Origin: Deltaproteobacteria bacterium
Lineage (GTDB): Bacteria; Myxococcota_A; UBA9042
DNA: 64,000 nucleotides
NCBI GenBank assembly: GCA_020632665.1
Contig: JACKFC010000001.1
Coordinates: 1 to 64,000 of the forward strand
Direction of reading: 5' to 3'
A model generated the notes under the pieces. It did not search any database. It saw nothing but the letters and a program-made list of their open reading frames with translations, and was not told the origin of the DNA. The translations under genes and the position numbers were made by a program. Positions 62,174-64,000 of this stretch are shown piece by piece (the first letter of the stretch is position 1; the number at the start of each line of letters is the position of its first letter).

Positions 62174-63013
62174 CTAACGTTTTCGATCCGCTGCCGGCCG
62201 CTTCAGCGCGGCGAGCGCGGCGGTGGCGAACGACGCGACGTTCAGGCTCTGCATCGGGCCGAGCGCCGGGAGGACGGCGAGTTGATCGCAGCGCTTGGCG
62301 ACGAGCGGCCGGATCCCGCGGTCTTCCGCGCCGAGCACCAGGGCGAGCGGACGGTCGATCCGGACGTCCCACAGCGAGACCGCGTCGTCGCTGAGCGCGG
62401 TGCCGACGCTCCACCAGCCGCGATCGCGCAGGGCCACTAGGGTCTGCGCGATATTGGTCACCTCCGCGATCGGCACCACGCTCGCACCACCACGCGCGAT
62501 CCGCTCTGCGGCCGGGGTGATGGAGGCAGCACGATCACGCGGCAGGATGACGCCGGCGACGCCGAAAAAGGCGGCCGAGCGCACGATCGCGCCGAGGTTG
62601 CGGGTGTCGGTGATGCCGTCGAGGACGAGCAGCAGGCGTCCCGCGTCCGGCGGCACGCGATCGAGCAACGAGTCGAGGTCGAGCGGAGCGAAGGGTCGCA
62701 CCGCGATCGCCACGCCTTGCGCCAGCGGCTCGTCGCCCAGGTCCAGCGGAGGTGCCGGCACGAAGGAGGTCACGCCAGCCTCGGAGAGTGCTTGCAGCAC
62801 GCCGCGATCCCGGCTCCAACAATGCACGGCGCGCACGCGTTCGGGTTGATTGCTGAGCACGGCGATCGCCGCGTGCATGCCGACGACGAAACCGTCGCGG
62901 TCGGGGTTGGCGGGCCGTGGACGGCGATCGTGACCGCGGCCATGAGCCTGACCGCTGCGTCGCGCCGCGTTGCCCTGCTGCGGGCGGTCCTGTCGAGGTG
63001 GACGCCGACTCAT
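62174..63013 (-). CDS. rlmB: 23S rRNA 2'-O-ribose methyltransferase (TrmH/SpoU family)
   Basis: A 279-residue protein; ATG 63013 after GGAGGGAG, overlapping the upstream stop (ATGA). A basic, Arg/Gln-rich N-terminal tail (about 1-40) precedes a substrate-binding domain (FVVGMHAAIAVLSNQPERVR). The SPOUT domain has the three TrmH motifs: LDGITDTRNLGAIVRSAAFF, LVLGAEDRGIRPL and PMQSLNVASFATAALAAL. RlmB methylates G2251 of 23S rRNA in E. coli; the exact target here is inferred from the family. Confidence 0.9.
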   Translation of the reverse strand: MSRRPPRQDRPQQGNAARRSGQAHGRGHDRRPRPANPDRDGFVVGMHAAIAVLSNQPERVRAVHCWSRDRGVLQALSEAGVTSFVPAPPLDLGDEPLAQGVAIAVRPFAPLDLDSLLDRVPPDAGRLLLVLDGITDTRNLGAIVRSAAFFGVAGVILPRDRAASITPAAERIARGGASVVPIAEVTNIAQTLVALRDRGWWSVGTALSDDAVSLWDVRIDRPLALVLGAEDRGIRPLVAKRCDQLAVLPALGPMQSLNVASFATAALAALKRPAADRKR

Positions 63014-63612
63014 GCTCCCTCCACCCGCGCCCGGCGCAGCGCCTGCGCCGGCTCGAGGTCGCGCGCGATCGCGTGGTTCACGCTCCCGGCCCAGCGCAGG
63101 CCGAGATCGCGTCCCGCTGCGGCCGGCGAGAGACCTTCGCCGTGCTCGAAGAAGATCGCGGTCGCCGGTTCGCCGAGGCCGGCGAGGTGGCTGGCGCCGA
63201 CGATGACGCCGTGGACGCCGGTGGCGAGCAGCGCCTGGGCACGTTCGCCTGCCGCTGCCGCCTGGTCCGGATCGAGGCGGACCAAGACGCGGACCGCGCC
63301 AGCGCGGGCGACCAGGTTCGCGACCGCGTCGAGGGACGTGCCCTCGGCGACGACGACGCCCGCCGCCCCGACCCGCTGCACAATCCGACCGACGGCGTCC
63401 GCGCTCTCTGCCCCCAAGACGGCGGAGGTGTCGAGCCAGGCGCGAATCCCGCATTGCCGCAGGTAGAGCGCGGCGCTGGGGCCGACGCCGAGCAGGAGCG
63501 CGGGGCCGAGGACGACGTCCGCGTTCTCCTCTTCCAGCGCGTCGAGGACGGCCTCGAACGGCTCCAGATGAGGTCCGTCGATCGCGACGAGAACGCGGAG
63601 CGCCTCGCTCAT
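63010..63612 (-). CDS. orotidine-phosphate-decarboxylase-like TIM-barrel protein, degenerate
   Basis: A 200-residue protein; ATG 63612 overlaps the proS stop and its own stop overlaps rlmB. The alternating strand-helix pattern follows OMP decarboxylase: LRVLVAIDGPHLEPFEAVLD, ENADVVLGPALLLGVGPSA, GIRAWLDTSAVLGAESADAV, GAAGVVVAEGTSLDAVANLV and a phosphate-loop-like VHGVIVGASHLAG. The decarboxylase DxKxxDI motif reads LDTSAVLGA, so the catalytic Lys is missing. It is unlikely to be a working PyrF. Function unknown; its place between proS and rlmB suggests a translation-linked or purely co-transcribed role. Confidence 0.55.
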   Translation of the reverse strand: MSEALRVLVAIDGPHLEPFEAVLDALEEENADVVLGPALLLGVGPSAALYLRQCGIRAWLDTSAVLGAESADAVGRIVQRVGAAGVVVAEGTSLDAVANLVARAGAVRVLVRLDPDQAAAAGERAQALLATGVHGVIVGASHLAGLGEPATAIFFEHGEGLSPAAAGRDLGLRWAGSVNHAIARDLEPAQALRRARVEGA

Positions 63613-64000
63613 GCCTCGGGCCAATCCAGCGCTGCGCCGGTGCGCGCGGCGGCGATCGCGGCGGTGACGCGCTCGACCAGGCCCTCGACGGCGACGTCGC
63701 GCCGGGCCCCGTCCGCACGGACCTTCAGCTCGAGCAGCCCCTCTTCGGCCTTGCGACCGACGACGATCTGGATCGGCCAGCCGATCAGGTCGGCGTCGGC
63801 GAACTTCGGTCCGGGGCGCAGATCGCGATCGTCGAGCACCGCGTCGACGCCGGCTGCGCGGAGCGCGGTGTAGAGCTCGGTCGCGATGGTGCCGCCGCCC
63901 TTCTGCAGATCGACGACGACGACTTCGTGCGGCGCGATCGCGACCGGCAGCGACATGCCGCGGTCGTCGTTGTGCTGCTCGATCGCGGCGGCCAGGATGC
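63609..64000 (-). CDS. proS: prolyl-tRNA synthetase, C-terminal part (5' end off the window)
   Basis: The frame is open to the right edge. Visible residues include AAAIEQHNDDRGMSLPVAIA (end of the catalytic domain). The anticodon-binding domain follows (PHEVVVVDLQKGGGTIATEL, VLDDRDLRPGPKFADADLIG and WPIQIVVGRKAEEG). This is characteristic of bacterial ProRS. It charges tRNA-Pro; a tRNA-Pro(CGG) lies at 37151. Translationally coupled to the next gene (ATGA). Confidence 0.9.
   Translation of the reverse strand, partial: ILAAAIEQHNDDRGMSLPVAIAPHEVVVVDLQKGGGTIATELYTALRAAGVDAVLDDRDLRPGPKFADADLIGWPIQIVVGRKAEEGLLELKVRADGARRDVAVEGLVERVTAAIAAARTGAALDWPEA

Noticed and set aside
63010..63612. Calling this gene pyrF
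   Set aside because: The catalytic Lys of the DxKxxDI motif is absent, so the assignment would be misleading.

Overview
The window is about 64 kb of very GC-rich DNA that is densely coding. It carries many ATGA/GTGA/TTGA stop-start overlaps, GTG and TTG starts, and lipoproteins with long Ser/Gly/Thr/Asp linkers. It also has Cys-rich 'CxDGNxCTxDxC' repeat proteins, MopE-type CNGIDDDCDG motifs and a subtilase ending in a MYXO-CTERM-like tail. Together these point to a myxobacterium or close relative (Myxococcota/Bradymonadota type, formerly Deltaproteobacteria). No phage, IS element, CRISPR array or plasmid function was seen. The window looks like ordinary chromosome rather than an island.

Region 1-11.3 kb is mixed. 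It holds the N-terminal part of an L,D-transpeptidase lipoprotein, a small sigma-70-family protein behind a candidate sigma-54 promoter, and an isolated 104-residue peptide ending in 15 Ser-His-Gly repeats with its own candidate promoter and a strong terminator. It continues with a CCA-transferase-like HD protein, a three-gene operon (M20-like protein, FAD dehydrogenase, YkgJ-type Cys-cluster protein), dtd, a hydrolase-fold protein without its nucleophile, a pseudouridine synthase and a hypothetical protein.

Region 11.3-46.6 kb is rich in envelope and secreted proteins. A giant 2425-residue Cys-rich lipoprotein is divergent from a 624-residue relative. Next come a TamB-TamA/Omp85 pair, an operon of M1 peptidase, peptide-binding lipoprotein and TlpA-like redoxin, an HD-GYP c-di-GMP phosphodiesterase with a small lipoprotein, and a second pseudouridine synthase beside tRNA-Pro. 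The block ends with a zinc-ribbon protein downstream of a subtilase/FG-GAP protein, panB-panC, another Cys-rich lipoprotein with its own promoter and terminator, and a short VOC protein.

Region 46.6-62.2 kb (minus strand) is the conserved gene-expression superoperon, in transcription order tRNA-Thr(TGT), tRNA-Tyr(GTA), tRNA-Gly(TCC), tRNA-Thr(GGT), tuf, rpmG, tRNA-Trp(CCA), secE, nusG, rplK, rplA, rplJ, rplL, rpoB, rpoC. It is led by a TTGACA promoter with a GC-rich discriminator and ends in a strong hairpin terminator. RpoB and RpoC both carry large extra segments relative to E. coli. The right edge (62.2-64 kb) has rlmB, an OMP-decarboxylase-like gene and the 3' part of proS, translationally overlapped.

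The most unusual items are the orphan His-Gly-Ser repeat peptide, a bipartite motif (TTCTGGCCG-N14-GGCTATGCT) repeated with exact spacing before two unlinked transcription units, the giant Cys-repeat lipoprotein, and the polymerase insertions. All family assignments are by reading motifs; no database search was run.
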